64,000 bases of DNA, taken from Rhizobiaceae bacterium (GTDB taxonomy: Bacteria; Pseudomonadota; Alphaproteobacteria; Rhizobiales; Rhizobiaceae). Numbering within the stretch: the first letter of the stretch is position 1; the number at the start of each line of letters is the position of its first letter. The position numbers and the translations under genes were made by a program. Positions 53,779-63,072 of the stretch are shown in pieces. The stretch spans positions 434,001-498,000 of the forward strand of contig JAEPQK010000002.1 in assembly GCA_017640615.1 (NCBI GenBank). The letters are read 5' to 3'. Under the pieces are notes generated by a model. The model had not been told where the DNA came from, did not search any database, and was given only the letters and a program-made list of their open reading frames with translations.

Positions 53779-54948
53779 TCAGGCATTTACCGCCGCTTCC
53801 AGCCCGCGCGCGAGGTCGGCCTTGAGGTCTTCCACGTCCTCCAGACCGATCTGAAGCCTGATCAGAGTGCCGGCATAGTCCGTGCGCGAAGCCTTGCGGT
53901 CCTCGAGATAGACCCGAACAGCCAGGCTGTCGTAACCGCCCCAGGAATACCCCATGCCGAAGATTTCCAGCGCGTCGAGAAAGGCATGCGCCTTTTCCTT
54001 GCCGCCGCCGTCGAGCACGATGGAGAACAACCCGCTGGAGCCGTTGAAATCGCGTTTCCAAAGCGCGTGGCCCGGGAAGTCCTCAAGGGCAGGGTGCAGC
54101 ACGCTGTCGACGCCGGGCTGCGTGTGCAGCCAGCGTGCAATCTCAAGCGCATTCTTGCGGTGCGCTTCCAGCCGCACGCCCAGCGTGCGCAGGCCGCGCA
54201 GCGTGTAATAGACATCGTCCGGTCCCGAACAGCAGCCGAGCTGCTGATAGGCCTTCTCCAGCCGCTCCCAGGTCGCGGCGTTGGCGGAGATCGTGCCGGC
54301 CAGAATGTCGGAGTGACCCGCTATGTATTTGGTCGCGGCATGAATGGAGATGTCGACGCCGAAATCCAGCGCGCGGAAATAGAGCGGCGTCGCCCAGCTA
54401 TTGTCCATCATCACAACCGCGCCGCCGGCATGCGCAGCATTCGCGATCGCCGGTATGTCCTGAATCTCGAAAGTGTTGGAACCGGGTGATTCGGTGAACA
54501 CCACCCGCGTATTCGGTTTCATCAGCTTCGAAATCCCGGCGCCGATAAGCGGGTCGTAATATTCCACCTCGACACCCATGCGCGACAGCATGCCATCGCA
54601 GAACTGCCGGGTCGGACCATAGACCGCGTCGGTGATCAGAAGGTGATCGCCCGAGGACAGAAACGCCAGCAACGGAATGGTCACCGCCGCCAGCCCGGAG
54701 GGCACCACGAGCGAGCCGGCCGCGCCCTCCAGCTCGTTCATGGCCTGGTTCAGCGCGTCCGTCGTCGGCGTGCCGCGGGTGCCATAAGTGTATTTCTGGT
54801 TCCGCGTCGCCAGCGTATGCGCGTCCGGGTAAAGAACCGTGGATGCGTGAACCACCGGCGGGTTCACGAAGCCGTAGAAATCGCGCGGATTGTACCCGGA
54901 ATGTGTCAGCACAGTATTCGTGCCGCGTTTGCCATGCTTTCCCGGCAT
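53779..54948 (-). CDS. metC: cystathionine beta-lyase
   Basis: 389 residues, PLP-dependent Cys/Met metabolism family. The PLP-lysine is in HAATKYIAGHSD, the Tyr and Gly residues near YTYGTRGTPTTDAL bind phosphate, and the C-terminus WGGYDSLAV carries substrate-binding residues. It splits cystathionine to homocysteine, pyruvate and ammonia. The ATG at 54948 has GAGAG just upstream; an ATG at 54960 is possible. Confidence 0.9.
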   Translation of the reverse strand: MPGKHGKRGTNTVLTHSGYNPRDFYGFVNPPVVHASTVLYPDAHTLATRNQKYTYGTRGTPTTDALNQAMNELEGAAGSLVVPSGLAAVTIPLLAFLSSGDHLLITDAVYGPTRQFCDGMLSRMGVEVEYYDPLIGAGISKLMKPNTRVVFTESPGSNTFEIQDIPAIANAAHAGGAVVMMDNSWATPLYFRALDFGVDISIHAATKYIAGHSDILAGTISANAATWERLEKAYQQLGCCSGPDDVYYTLRGLRTLGVRLEAHRKNALEIARWLHTQPGVDSVLHPALEDFPGHALWKRDFNGSSGLFSIVLDGGGKEKAHAFLDALEIFGMGYSWGGYDSLAVRVYLEDRKASRTDYAGTLIRLQIGLEDVEDLKADLARGLEAAVNA

Positions 54949-54960
54949 AAAGTCTCTCAT

Positions 54961-55332
54961 CGGTAAGTGGGTTGCCGATCTGATATGCGCAGCTTCGCGC
55001 ATGTGCAACCGCCAGCGAGCACGGCTTCACTCAGCCAGTGCAGACATCGCGCATTTTTCGCCTGCGGATGCACAAAACTTTCAGCTGGGGCGCTCTCCGG
55101 CGAAAATATTGTCAAATATTCAGCAACGACGCCGGTTTCTGGCCGAATTCATACAATTTCGTGCACCCACTTGACCGGGCAAAATTTATCGCATTCGATG
55201 ATCCACCGTATTGGGAGGTTGTTTCGGCATGCGAATTCGCTTTGCGTGTTCGCCCGAAACGGGCTTTGCCCGCCTCCCCTGCGTCATGAGGGGTTAATGC
55301 CCTTACAGAAAAACCAGAAAGGTGCTTGGGCT
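54961..55332. other. divergent intergenic region between metC and aapJ
   Basis: 372 bases without a convincing gene. The half nearest aapJ is AT-richer and has promoter-like words such as TTGTCA (55111 region) and TTGACC (55171-55176) followed 17 bases later by TTCGAT. No strong operator palindrome was seen. Confidence 0.5.
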
Positions 55333-56349
55333 ATGAAGAGTATTTTAAAGGGTCTTGTCGGCGTATCGGTTCTCGCCATGTCGGCCGGCGCTGCTTCGGC
55401 AGCCACGCTGGACGACGTGATGAGCCATGGTTCGCTGAAATGTGGTGTGAGCCAGGGTCTTCCCGGCTTCTCCAATCCTGATTCCGACGGCAACTGGTCC
55501 GGTCTCGATGTCGACCTGTGCCGGGCGATCGCCGCCGCAGTCTTCGACGATGCGTCGAAGGTTGAGTTCGTTCCGCTTTCGGCCAAGGAGCGTTTCACCG
55601 CGCTGCAGTCGGGCGAAGTGGACCTGCTTTCGCGCAACACGACCTGGACAATGAGCCGCGACACGCAGCTCGGTCTGAACTTCTCGGTCGTGAACTACTA
55701 TGACGGTCAGGGCTTCATGGTCCGTTCGTCCATGGGCATTTCGTCCGCATTGCAGCTTTCGGGCGCCGCGATCTGCACCAACACCGGCACCACGACCGAG
55801 CTGAACGTTGCGGACTATTTCCGCGCCAACAACATGGACTACGAACTGGTCGCCTTCGAAAAGGCCGACGAGGTTGTGGCTGCCTACGATGCTGGCCGTT
55901 GCGACGTCTACACGACCGACCAGTCGGGTATCTACGCACAGCGCCTGAAGCTGACCAACCCGGACGAGCACAAGGTGCTTCCCGAGGTCATCTCCAAGGA
56001 GCCGCTTGGCCCGGCAGTGCGCCAGGGCGACGATCAGTGGCAGAACATCGTCAAGTGGGTTCACTTCGCGATGGTCGAAGCTGAGGAGTCCGGTGTGACA
56101 CAGGCAAACGTTGACGAGATGAAGGGTTCCGACAACCCGAACGTCAAGCGTCTGCTCGGCACCGAAGGCGAATTCGGCACCGCGATCGGTCTCTCCAACG
56201 ATTGGGGTTACCGGGTCATCAAGCATGTCGGCAACTATGGCGAGGCCTTTGCCCGCAACGTTGGCCCCGACACGCCGCTGAAGATCGCGCGCGGCCAGAA
56301 CGCGCTGTGGACCAATGGTGGCCTGCAGTACGCTCCGCCGATCCGCTAA
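55333..56349 (+). CDS. aapJ: general L-amino acid ABC transporter, periplasmic binding protein
   Basis: 338 residues. Signal peptide (1-23, GVSVLAMSAGAASA) and a solute-binding core: LKCGVSQGLPGFSNPDSDGNWSGLDVDLCRAIAAAV, NTTWTMSRDT and YTTDQSGIYAQRL. It binds broad L-amino acids in the Aap/Bra system. It is followed by a strong hairpin and then aapQ. Confidence 0.94.
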   Translation: MKSILKGLVGVSVLAMSAGAASAATLDDVMSHGSLKCGVSQGLPGFSNPDSDGNWSGLDVDLCRAIAAAVFDDASKVEFVPLSAKERFTALQSGEVDLLSRNTTWTMSRDTQLGLNFSVVNYYDGQGFMVRSSMGISSALQLSGAAICTNTGTTTELNVADYFRANNMDYELVAFEKADEVVAAYDAGRCDVYTTDQSGIYAQRLKLTNPDEHKVLPEVISKEPLGPAVRQGDDQWQNIVKWVHFAMVEAEESGVTQANVDEMKGSDNPNVKRLLGTEGEFGTAIGLSNDWGYRVIKHVGNYGEAFARNVGPDTPLKIARGQNALWTNGGLQYAPPIR

Positions 56350-56361
56350 GTGATCAATGAA

Positions 56362-56386
56362 CGGGGCGGCCTCTCGGGCCGCCCCG
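56362..56386 (+). terminator. hairpin between aapJ and aapQ
   Basis: CGGGGCGGCC pairs with GGCCGCCCCG around a 5-base loop, without a long T-run. Probably a partial terminator or 3' stabiliser that keeps aapJ mRNA more abundant than the permease genes. Confidence 0.75.
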
Positions 56387-56471
56387 CTTCGTCATAGAAC
56401 TACGTCGCGCCCAAAAATGACGGCCGCACAGGCCGCAAGCAACAACCACGGCGCGTACGAGGGGAACAGAC

Positions 56472-57665
56472 ATGGCAGTCACAACCGCCGGGGGAGAGTC
56501 GGCGCCTAAGGTCGCGCTACTCAACGACCCGAAAACGCGCGCCTGGATCTTCCAGATATTGCTGTTGATCGTTCTGGTCTGGCTCACCTGGGTGGGCATT
56601 CAGAACATGTTCGACAATTTGCGGGCGGCTAACATCGCCTCCGGTTTCGGCTTCCTGTCGCGCAATGCGGGCTTCGCCATCAGCCAGTCGCTGCTCGAAT
56701 ACGATCAGGCCACCTCGACATTTGGCCGCGTGTTCGTGGTCGGCCTCATCAATACGCTGCTGATCTCGATCGTCGGCATTGTGATCGCCACTGTCCTCGG
56801 CTTCGTCGTCGGCATCGCGCGCCTTTCGCAAAACTGGGTCGTGTCGAAACTGGCGACCGTTTACATCGAGGTGCTGCGCAACATCCCGCTGCTCCTGCAG
56901 ATTTTCGTCTGGTATTTCGCCGTGCTGCGCCTGCTTCCGGGCCGCCGCGATTCGCTCGACATGGGTTTCCTCGGCCAGCTCAACATCTCCGGCTGGTACG
57001 CGCCGAAACCGGTTTATGGCGAGGGCATCAATCTGGTGCTCGGCGCTTTCCTTATTGCCGTCGTCGGCGCATTCATCGTCGCCCGCTGGTCCAGGAAACG
57101 GCAGGAGGCGACGGGCGAGCGGTTCCCTGTCTTCTGGACATCGGTGGGGCTGATCGTCGGCTTGCCGCTGATCGCCTATTTCATCGCCGGCATGCCGCTT
57201 TCTTTCGAATATCCCGAGCAGGGCAATTTCGGACCGCGCGGCGGTGCACGTGTCTATCCCGAGTTCATCGGCCTGCTTCTGGCGCTTTCCTTCTACACCG
57301 GCGCATTCATCGCCGAGATCGTACGCGCCGGCATTCTGGGCGTGAACAAGGGGCAGACCGAAGCCTCGCATGCGCTGGGCCTGCGCAACGGCCCGACGCT
57401 GCGGCTGGTTGTGGTTCCGCAGGCGCTGCGCATTATCATCCCGCCGCTGACCAGCCAGTATCTCAACCTGACGAAAAACTCGTCGCTGGCCGTCGCGATC
57501 GCCTATCCCGACCTCGTGTCGGTGTTTGCGGGCACCGCGCTCAATCAGACAGGCCAGGCCGTCGAAATCCTGATGATGACGATGCTGACCTATCTGGCGC
57601 TATCGTTACTGATTTCGGCATTCATGAACTGGTACAACGCCAAGATGGCGCTGGTGGAGCGCTGA
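56472..57665 (+). CDS. aapQ: general L-amino acid ABC transporter permease AapQ
   Basis: 397 residues, about eight helices. The ABC permease EAA-like motif is [26 protein letters not shown]. The N-terminal membrane segment is unusually preceded by a short soluble arm. Partner of AapM in the heterodimeric channel. Confidence 0.93.
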   Translation: MAVTTAGGESAPKVALLNDPKTRAWIFQILLLIVLVWLTWVGIQNMFDNLRAANIASGFGFLSRNAGFAISQSLLEYDQATSTFGRVFVVGLINTLLISIVGIVIATVLGFVVGIARLSQNWVVSKLATVYIEVLRNIPLLLQIFVWYFAVLRLLPGRRDSLDMGFLGQLNISGWYAPKPVYGEGINLVLGAFLIAVVGAFIVARWSRKRQEATGERFPVFWTSVGLIVGLPLIAYFIAGMPLSFEYPEQGNFGPRGGARVYPEFIGLLLALSFYTGAFIAEIVRAGILGVNKGQTEASHALGLRNGPTLRLVVVPQALRIIIPPLTSQYLNLTKNSSLAVAIAYPDLVSVFAGTALNQTGQAVEILMMTMLTYLALSLLISAFMNWYNAKMALVER

Positions 57666-57666
57666 T

Positions 57667-59154
57667 ATGGCCAAAGAACCGAAAAACCCGAAATCCGTGC
57701 CCGGCGTCAAAGGCAAAGCTGCTGACGTGGCAGCGCCCGAGGGCACGCCGGTCGCCTATCCGCACACCGCGGACGCGCTGGCGCCGGTGCCGCATGGCGG
57801 CAACTTCGCCTATGTGCGCACCGAAATGGCGAGCTCCGAGCCAGCGCCCGCCAATGCCTCCGGTCCGCTGGCGTGGGTGCGGGAGAACCTGTTTTCCAGC
57901 ATCCCCAACACCCTCCTGACGCTGTTTGCGATCTACCTGATCTACGTAATCGTTCCGCCGCTTGTGCAGTTCGCCTTTGTCGAGGCGGTCTGGACCGGTT
58001 CCGACCGGTCCGTCTGCGCAACCGAGCAGCAGGGCGGCATCCAGCCGAATGGATGGTTCGGCGCATGCTGGGCCTATGTCGGCGCCTATGGCGAGCAGTT
58101 CATCTATGGTCGCTACCCGGATGAGGAACTCTGGCGGGTCAACGTCGTCGGCGTGCTCTTCTTCGGCTCGCTGATCCCGCTGCTCATTCCCTCCGCGCCC
58201 TTCAAGCGCGAGAACATCATCTTCATCAGCATCGTATTCCCGGTGGCGGCTCTCGTGCTTCTCACCGGTGGCAATTTCGAGCTGAACGGCTTCCTGCCGA
58301 CCGGCTTCATCCTCGATCCCGGTACTGTGAAATTCTGGGTCGATTACATCATCCTGTCGGCCATCATCGCCGGTATCGCCTATGCGATCGCGCGCGCCTC
58401 GGACAAAGACCCGATGCCGGGCATCCGCAGCGTCGGTTTCGTGATGGCCGGTATTGCCGTCATCATGCTCATTCTGGCGACGAATTTCGGCCTTGAGACC
58501 GTGCCGACCGACCGCTGGGGCGGCTTGCTGGTCACGATGGTGATTGCGGTCACCGGCATCGCCGTTTCGCTGCCCATCGGCATCGTGCTCGCACTTGGCC
58601 GGCGCTCTCATATGCCGATCGTGCGCTTTTTCTCGGTGGTCTTCATCGAGTTCTGGCGCGGCGTGCCGTTGATCACCGTGCTCTTCATGTCCTCCGTCAT
58701 GCTGCCGCTCTTCCTGCCGGAGGGCGTCACCTTCGACAAGCTGCTGCGGGCGCTGGTGGGCGTAGCCATGTTCGCCTCCGCCTATATGGCCGAGGTGGTG
58801 CGCGGCGGCCTGCAGGCAATCCCGAAGGGCCAGTTCGAAGGCGCGATGGCGCTTGGTCTGAACTACAATCAGATGATGCGCATGATCATCATGCCGCAGG
58901 CGCTGAAGCTGGTCATTCCAGGCATCGTCAACACCTTCATCGGCCTGTTCAAGGACACCACTCTGGTGCTCATCATCGGCCTGTTCGACTTCCTGGGGCA
59001 GATCCAGTCGTCGTTCACCGACCCGACATGGGCGACGCCGGTGCAGGCGCTCTCCGCTTATCTCTTCGCGGCGTTCATCTACTTCGTCTTCTGCTTCGGC
59101 ATGTCGCGATACTCGATATTCATGGAGCGCCGGCTCGACACCGGCCATCGATAA
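57667..59154 (+). CDS. aapM: general L-amino acid ABC transporter permease AapM, long N-terminus
   Basis: 495 residues, about 110 longer than the AapM I know. The extra part is mostly a Pro/Ala-rich N-terminal tail (1-70) and a periplasmic loop. The EAA motif is [23 protein letters not shown]. It starts one base after aapQ ends. Confidence 0.92.
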   Translation: MAKEPKNPKSVPGVKGKAADVAAPEGTPVAYPHTADALAPVPHGGNFAYVRTEMASSEPAPANASGPLAWVRENLFSSIPNTLLTLFAIYLIYVIVPPLVQFAFVEAVWTGSDRSVCATEQQGGIQPNGWFGACWAYVGAYGEQFIYGRYPDEELWRVNVVGVLFFGSLIPLLIPSAPFKRENIIFISIVFPVAALVLLTGGNFELNGFLPTGFILDPGTVKFWVDYIILSAIIAGIAYAIARASDKDPMPGIRSVGFVMAGIAVIMLILATNFGLETVPTDRWGGLLVTMVIAVTGIAVSLPIGIVLALGRRSHMPIVRFFSVVFIEFWRGVPLITVLFMSSVMLPLFLPEGVTFDKLLRALVGVAMFASAYMAEVVRGGLQAIPKGQFEGAMALGLNYNQMMRMIIMPQALKLVIPGIVNTFIGLFKDTTLVLIIGLFDFLGQIQSSFTDPTWATPVQALSAYLFAAFIYFVFCFGMSRYSIFMERRLDTGHR

Positions 59155-59198
59155 CAACGGCCTCAAGGGCCATGCGGATCAGATAGGGGAACCGCCAA

Positions 59199-60002
59199 AT
59201 GACAAGCGAAAACGCAGTCCGTGCCGACGATATCTCGGTCGACCGCTCGCGGATGCAGATATCCGATACGGATGTCGCAATCGAAATCACCGACATGCAC
59301 AAATGGTATGGTGACTTTCACGTCCTGAAGGACATCAACCTCAAGGTCATGCGCGGCGAGCGCATCGTGGTCTGCGGCCCCTCCGGTTCCGGCAAATCCA
59401 CCATGATCCGCTGCATCAACCGGCTTGAGGAGCACCAGAAAGGCCAGATCGTCGTCGACGGCATCGAGCTCACCAACGATCTGAAGAAGATCGACGAGGT
59501 GCGCCGCGAGGTCGGCATGGTGTTCCAGCACTTCAATTTGTTCCCGCATCTGACCATTCTGGAAAACTGCACGCTGGCGCCGATCTGGGTGCGCAAGACG
59601 CCGAAGAAGGAAGCCGAGCAGACTGCAATGCACTTTCTCGAGCGTGTGAAAATTCCCGAGCAGGCGCACAAATATCCGGGTCAGCTTTCCGGCGGTCAGC
59701 AGCAGCGTGTGGCGATTGCCCGCTCGCTGTGCATGAACCCGCGCATCATGTTGTTCGACGAGCCGACCTCGGCGCTCGATCCCGAGATGATCAAGGAAGT
59801 GCTTGAGACCATGGTCGGCCTCGCGGAAGAGGGCATGACCATGATCTGCGTCACCCACGAAATGGGCTTTGCCCGTCAGGTCGCCAACCGCGTCATCTTC
59901 ATGGATCAGGGCCAGATCGTGGAGCAGAACACGCCCGACCAGTTCTTCGACCATCCGCAGCATGAGCGCACCAAGCTCTTCCTCAGTCAGATACTGCACT
60001 GA
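59199..60002 (+). CDS. aapP: general L-amino acid ABC transporter ATPase AapP
   Basis: 267 residues: Walker [11 protein letters not shown]-loop [10 protein letters not shown], signature [15 protein letters not shown], Walker [13 protein letters not shown], and the switch His in CVTHEMGF. It energises AapQM. Follows aapM after 44 bases. Confidence 0.96.
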   Translation: MTSENAVRADDISVDRSRMQISDTDVAIEITDMHKWYGDFHVLKDINLKVMRGERIVVCGPSGSGKSTMIRCINRLEEHQKGQIVVDGIELTNDLKKIDEVRREVGMVFQHFNLFPHLTILENCTLAPIWVRKTPKKEAEQTAMHFLERVKIPEQAHKYPGQLSGGQQQRVAIARSLCMNPRIMLFDEPTSALDPEMIKEVLETMVGLAEEGMTMICVTHEMGFARQVANRVIFMDQGQIVEQNTPDQFFDHPQHERTKLFLSQILH

Positions 60003-60014
60003 TCCGGCTGCCCG

Positions 60015-60165
60015 CGGGGTTGAATTTCCGTTGGGAATGGCGACGGAAATAGCCATCTGGAGAAGTTGACGATTCCGTGAAGAGCGAAACCGCCTCAGCG
60101 GGACCGGCACTAGCCTATGGACCCATCAACCCATGGCCAGAGCCGTGCGACCGCCTCGAGCCCAA
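60015..60165. repeat. repeat A, copy 1
   Basis: About 150 bases nearly identical to 62457-62606, sharing long blocks such as GAGCGAAACCGCCTCAGCGG and CTAGCCTATGGACCCATCAA. It begins 12 bases after aapP. Confidence 0.85.
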
Positions 60166-60200
60166 CCCGCTCATTCGTCAGAGCGCAGAGAATGTCCGGT

Positions 60201-60506
60201 CTAAGAAAGGATCGGGGTCCACGCCGCAGCGAAACCCATGCCTCCGATCATGGCGCAAATGGCGCTCTTCCATCCAAGCATGATGGCGGCGGCGAAAGCC
60301 ACGGCCACCGCCTCCCGAAGGCCGTTTTGCGCAACGATGGACGCAACCAGCGCCGCGATGACCGACACCGACAGGGCATCAAGAAATCGATCGATGCGAG
60401 CCGATACTTCAATCCTGCTCATCAGCAGCGCACCGCTCACGCGGCTTGCAAATGTGATGACTGCAATCATGGCGATCACAGCGAAGGCCGTGGCGTCATT
60501 TGGCAT
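60201..60506 (-). CDS. azlD: AzlD family branched-chain amino acid export subunit
   Basis: 101 residues with about four hydrophobic helices (FAVIAMIAVITFASRVSG, LSVSVIAALVASIVAQ, VAVAFAAAIMLGWKSAICAMIGGMGFAAAW). This is the small subunit of the AzlCD exporter; translation overlaps azlC by 11 bases. Confidence 0.85.
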   Translation of the reverse strand: MPNDATAFAVIAMIAVITFASRVSGALLMSRIEVSARIDRFLDALSVSVIAALVASIVAQNGLREAVAVAFAAAIMLGWKSAICAMIGGMGFAAAWTPILS

Positions 60507-61221
60507 GGAAGATAAGCCCGACAAAGGCACCGGCCAACGCGGCGACCACCACATTCCAACCGGTCGGAACAATACTCAGCAAGGCGACAGCAATCACGCT
60601 TGCAACGAGTATCGGCGCGAACGCTGTCGCCTGATTCAATTGACCGGCAACGACCGCGGCAAAGAAACAGGGCATCACGACATCAATCCCGTAAGATGAG
60701 GGATCGCCGATATCTGTGCCGCCGAGCGCACCGATGGCTGTTCCAGCCACCCAACACACCCAGAGGGTCAATCCACCGCCGAGCAGAATACCTACATCGC
60801 GTTCGCCTTCCTGAAACGCAGGTTGACTATCCGCGAAGTTGGGATCGCTCAGGTAGCTCAGCGACAGGATACGTCTGCCGAACGGGAGCCGATTGATCCA
60901 TGGCGAAAGAGCTGCACCCATGATGACGTGGCGGGCGTTCAGGGCCAGCAGGACCATCGCCAGTGACCCGAATGCGAGCGGTTCCCGCCAGAAATCCAAT
61001 GTCGCAAACTGGGTAGCCCCGGAGAATGCGGCAACGCTCATCAGAACAGCCTGAGTGCTCGTCAGCCCACTTTCGATGGCAGCAACACCGAATGCGATAC
61101 CGAATGGGATCGTGAAGACCGCGATCGGGAAAAGCCTTCGCCCGCCACGCAGGACGCCCTTCCAGGTGAGGATGACAGCGCCGCCTTTTTTCTCACGTTC
61201 GTTTAAACTACTTCTAACCAT
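60496..61221 (-). CDS. azlC: AzlC family branched-chain amino acid export permease
   Basis: 241 residues. The AzlC pattern is GVLRGGRRLFPIAVFTIPFGIAFGVAAIESGLT, FSGATQFATLDFWR, LNARHVIMGAALSPWI and SYLSDPNF. AzlCD exports branched-chain amino acids or analogues such as azaleucine. It is divergent from the CGNR gene, with a palindrome spanning its start. Confidence 0.88.
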   Translation of the reverse strand: MVRSSLNEREKKGGAVILTWKGVLRGGRRLFPIAVFTIPFGIAFGVAAIESGLTSTQAVLMSVAAFSGATQFATLDFWREPLAFGSLAMVLLALNARHVIMGAALSPWINRLPFGRRILSLSYLSDPNFADSQPAFQEGERDVGILLGGGLTLWVCWVAGTAIGALGGTDIGDPSSYGIDVVMPCFFAAVVAGQLNQATAFAPILVASVIAVALLSIVPTGWNVVVAALAGAFVGLIFHAK

Positions 61222-61232
61222 AGAAATGGTTA
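61215..61232. promoter_or_regulatory. palindromic operator between azlC and the CGNR gene
   Basis: TAACCAT, spacer AGAA, ATGGTTA: a perfect 7-bp inverted repeat overlapping the azlC start codon. A half-site GGTTAGAATAG recurs before the CGNR gene. Confidence 0.6.
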
Positions 61233-61280
61233 TAGGCCAAGAAGCTTGATAGTCAACCACTACACCGGTTAGAATAGTGC

Positions 61281-61805
61281 ATGTCTTATGCGAACAATCA
61301 TCCTGTCAGGCTGATCGGCGGGCGGCTGGCCCTCGACCTTGTCAACACGGCGGACTGGTCCGCCGATGGTGACGTTGTGCATGAAAAAATCGAGACTCTT
61401 GATGATCTGGCCGTCTGGCTTCAGGCGCTTGGGCTTTCAGAGGTGGTGTCCCCCGCGAGCGCCGAAGCTTTCCGGTCTTTTCGATCCGACCTGAGGACGT
61501 TCCTGCGCGATGACGACCGGCCGAAGCAAGCGGAGCTTCAGACCGAGCTGGAAGCCGTTTGCGCGCGCACCGGGATAGCTCGACAGCCCCTGATGGGGCT
61601 GGCTGTCATGTCGGCCTTTTCGATCATCGCCGATCCGCGTGAGCTGAGCCGGGTCAAGACATGCCCCGGTGACGACTGCGGATGGATGTTCGTGGACGAA
61701 ACGAAAAACGGCCGGCGAACCTGGTGCCTCATGGAGACCTGCGGGAACCGGGCCAAAGCCGCGAGGCACTATCAGAGAATTCAGGAAAAAAGGAAGAACT
61801 CATGA
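61281..61805 (+). CDS. CGNR zinc-finger protein with ABATE domain, putative regulator
   Basis: 174 residues. N-terminal ABATE-type domain (RLIGGRLALDLVNTADW) and a C-terminal CGNR zinc finger: CPGDDCGWMFVDETKNGRRTWCLMETCGNRAKAARHY, with the four Cys and the CGNR signature. Proteins of this family sit beside stress and transporter genes and are probably DNA-binding repressors. Likely controls azlCD through the palindrome. Confidence 0.87.
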   Translation: MSYANNHPVRLIGGRLALDLVNTADWSADGDVVHEKIETLDDLAVWLQALGLSEVVSPASAEAFRSFRSDLRTFLRDDDRPKQAELQTELEAVCARTGIARQPLMGLAVMSAFSIIADPRELSRVKTCPGDDCGWMFVDETKNGRRTWCLMETCGNRAKAARHYQRIQEKRKNS

Positions 61806-62201
61806 TCGGTTAAACGATGGCGCGGCACGCGCGACCTGAAGCGGGCAATCGGCTTCTACGACCCGCTGTTTGAGGAAATGGGCGTGGAGAAAGCGTTCCG
61901 GGACGAACAGGTGGCATCCTGGGGAGACGAGTCCGACGAGTCCGCGCCCAAATTCTTCACCGGCTATCCGTTCAACGAGGAACCTGCCACGGTCGGCAAT
62001 GGTGTCATGACAGCGTTCCTCATCAACAGCACATCGAAGATCGACCGGCTCTACGAGATCGCGATGGGACAGGGCGGGTCCGGTGAAGGTGCGCCGGGTT
62101 TCCGCCCGCAATATGACGAGAGCTTCTACGCCGCCTACGTTCGCGATCCCGATGGGAACAAGCTCGCCTTCGTATGCTATGATGGCAAGTCAAACCCTTG
62201 A
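61802..62201 (+). pseudogene. VOC family (glyoxalase-like) gene with disrupted start
   Basis: The ATG at 61802 overlaps the CGNR stop (ATGA) but leads at once to TAA. The VOC frame (GTRDLKRAIGFYDPLFEEMG to AYVRDPDGNKLAFVCYDGK) is open only from 61806 and has no start before the ATG at 61878. Removing one T at 61810-61811 joins them (MIGKRWRGTRDLKRA). Frameshift, sequence error or translation from an internal start. Confidence 0.75.
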
Positions 62202-62240
62202 ACATCAGAATCAAGAAAGCGGACCTTTGTGCAACGACAG

Positions 62241-62416
62241 CTCCGTCCGCATTGGTGACCTAGAAAGCTGATTGATCGGCGCTCGAGGGACGCGTCGAAA
62301 GCCCTAGTCGGCACCCACCTGTCTATGAGTACACGCGGCTAATCGCCCTTGCGCTTCTTCTCCGGCGCCTGCGGCTGGCAGGCATCGAAGCCGTAGAGCC
62401 AGTCGAGTTCGGCCGC
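62241..62416. repeat. repeat B, copy 1, with degraded gene 3' end
   Basis: Matches 63822-64000 (for example GTCGGCACCCA, TACACGCGGCTAATCGCCCT, GCCGTAGAGCCAGTCGAGTT). On the minus strand it encodes LAAELDWLYGFDACQPQ...KKRKGD and the TAG at 62339, the same C-terminal tail as the gene entering at the window's right end. Confidence 0.85.
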
Positions 62417-62456
62417 GAGCTGGCGGCCCGAACGCCCGCGCTAGGGCAGGTCCAAC

Positions 62457-62606
62457 GGGGCTGAACTTCCGTTGGGAATTGCGACCGAAATAACCACCTG
62501 GAGCAGTTGAAAATTCCGCGAAGAGCGAAACCGCCTCAGCGGGGTCGGCACTAGCCTATGGACCCATCAACCCATGGCCAGAGCCGTGCGACCGCTTGAA
62601 GCCCAA
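62457..62606. repeat. repeat A, copy 2
   Basis: Second copy of the block at 60015-60165; both share the TATGGACCCATCAACCCATG core. It lies 40 bases after repeat B copy 1. Confidence 0.85.
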
Positions 62607-62650
62607 ATATCCGAAGTGCTGCGCTGGCTCCGAATGACTGATTTTGCCAT

Positions 62651-62681
62651 TTGACCTAGAGTTGCTCTAACCCGTTATGCG
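62651..62681 (+). promoter_or_regulatory. MerR-type promoter with operator palindrome
   Basis: -35 TTGACC (62651-62656), 19-base spacer carrying TAGAG-TTG-CTCTA, then TATGCG (62676-62681) as -10. The long spacer and central palindrome are the classic MerR-family operator, so autoregulation is expected. Confidence 0.75.
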
Positions 62682-62706
62682 GGGGAATAAGAGAGCAATC
62701 GGGTCT

Positions 62707-63072
62707 ATGAAAATTACCGAAGCGTCAAAGGCGTGCGGACTATCTGTATACACGATCCGGTTCTACGAAAGGTCCGGAATGCTGCCCGAGATTGATCGCG
62801 GTTCTGATGGCCATCGTCGCTTTACACCGCGCCACGTGGAGTGGCTGACCCTTCTCTACTGGTTGCGCGAAACTGGTATGTCTCTCAAACAGATGCGGCG
62901 GTTCACAACTCTCGCGAAAGAAGATGGGGCAGGCATAGCAGAACGACGCCAAATTCTCGCGGGTCATGCCGACACGCTAAAGTCCAAACGGGCGATGCTC
63001 GAAAAATGCGAAAGCGTCCTCGCGATCAAGATTGCTAGCTACGGTCCTGCGCACGAAGAAGACGCCAAATGA
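62707..63072 (+). CDS. MerR family transcriptional regulator
   Basis: 121 residues: N-terminal HTH MKITEASKACGLSVYTIRFY, wing RFYERSGMLPEIDRGSDGHRRFT, then a coiled dimerisation helix (GIAERRQILAGHADTLKSKR). No effector-binding Cys pattern for metals, so the ligand is likely organic. The four-base ATGA overlap couples it to the next gene. Confidence 0.88.
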   Translation: MKITEASKACGLSVYTIRFYERSGMLPEIDRGSDGHRRFTPRHVEWLTLLYWLRETGMSLKQMRRFTTLAKEDGAGIAERRQILAGHADTLKSKRAMLEKCESVLAIKIASYGPAHEEDAK

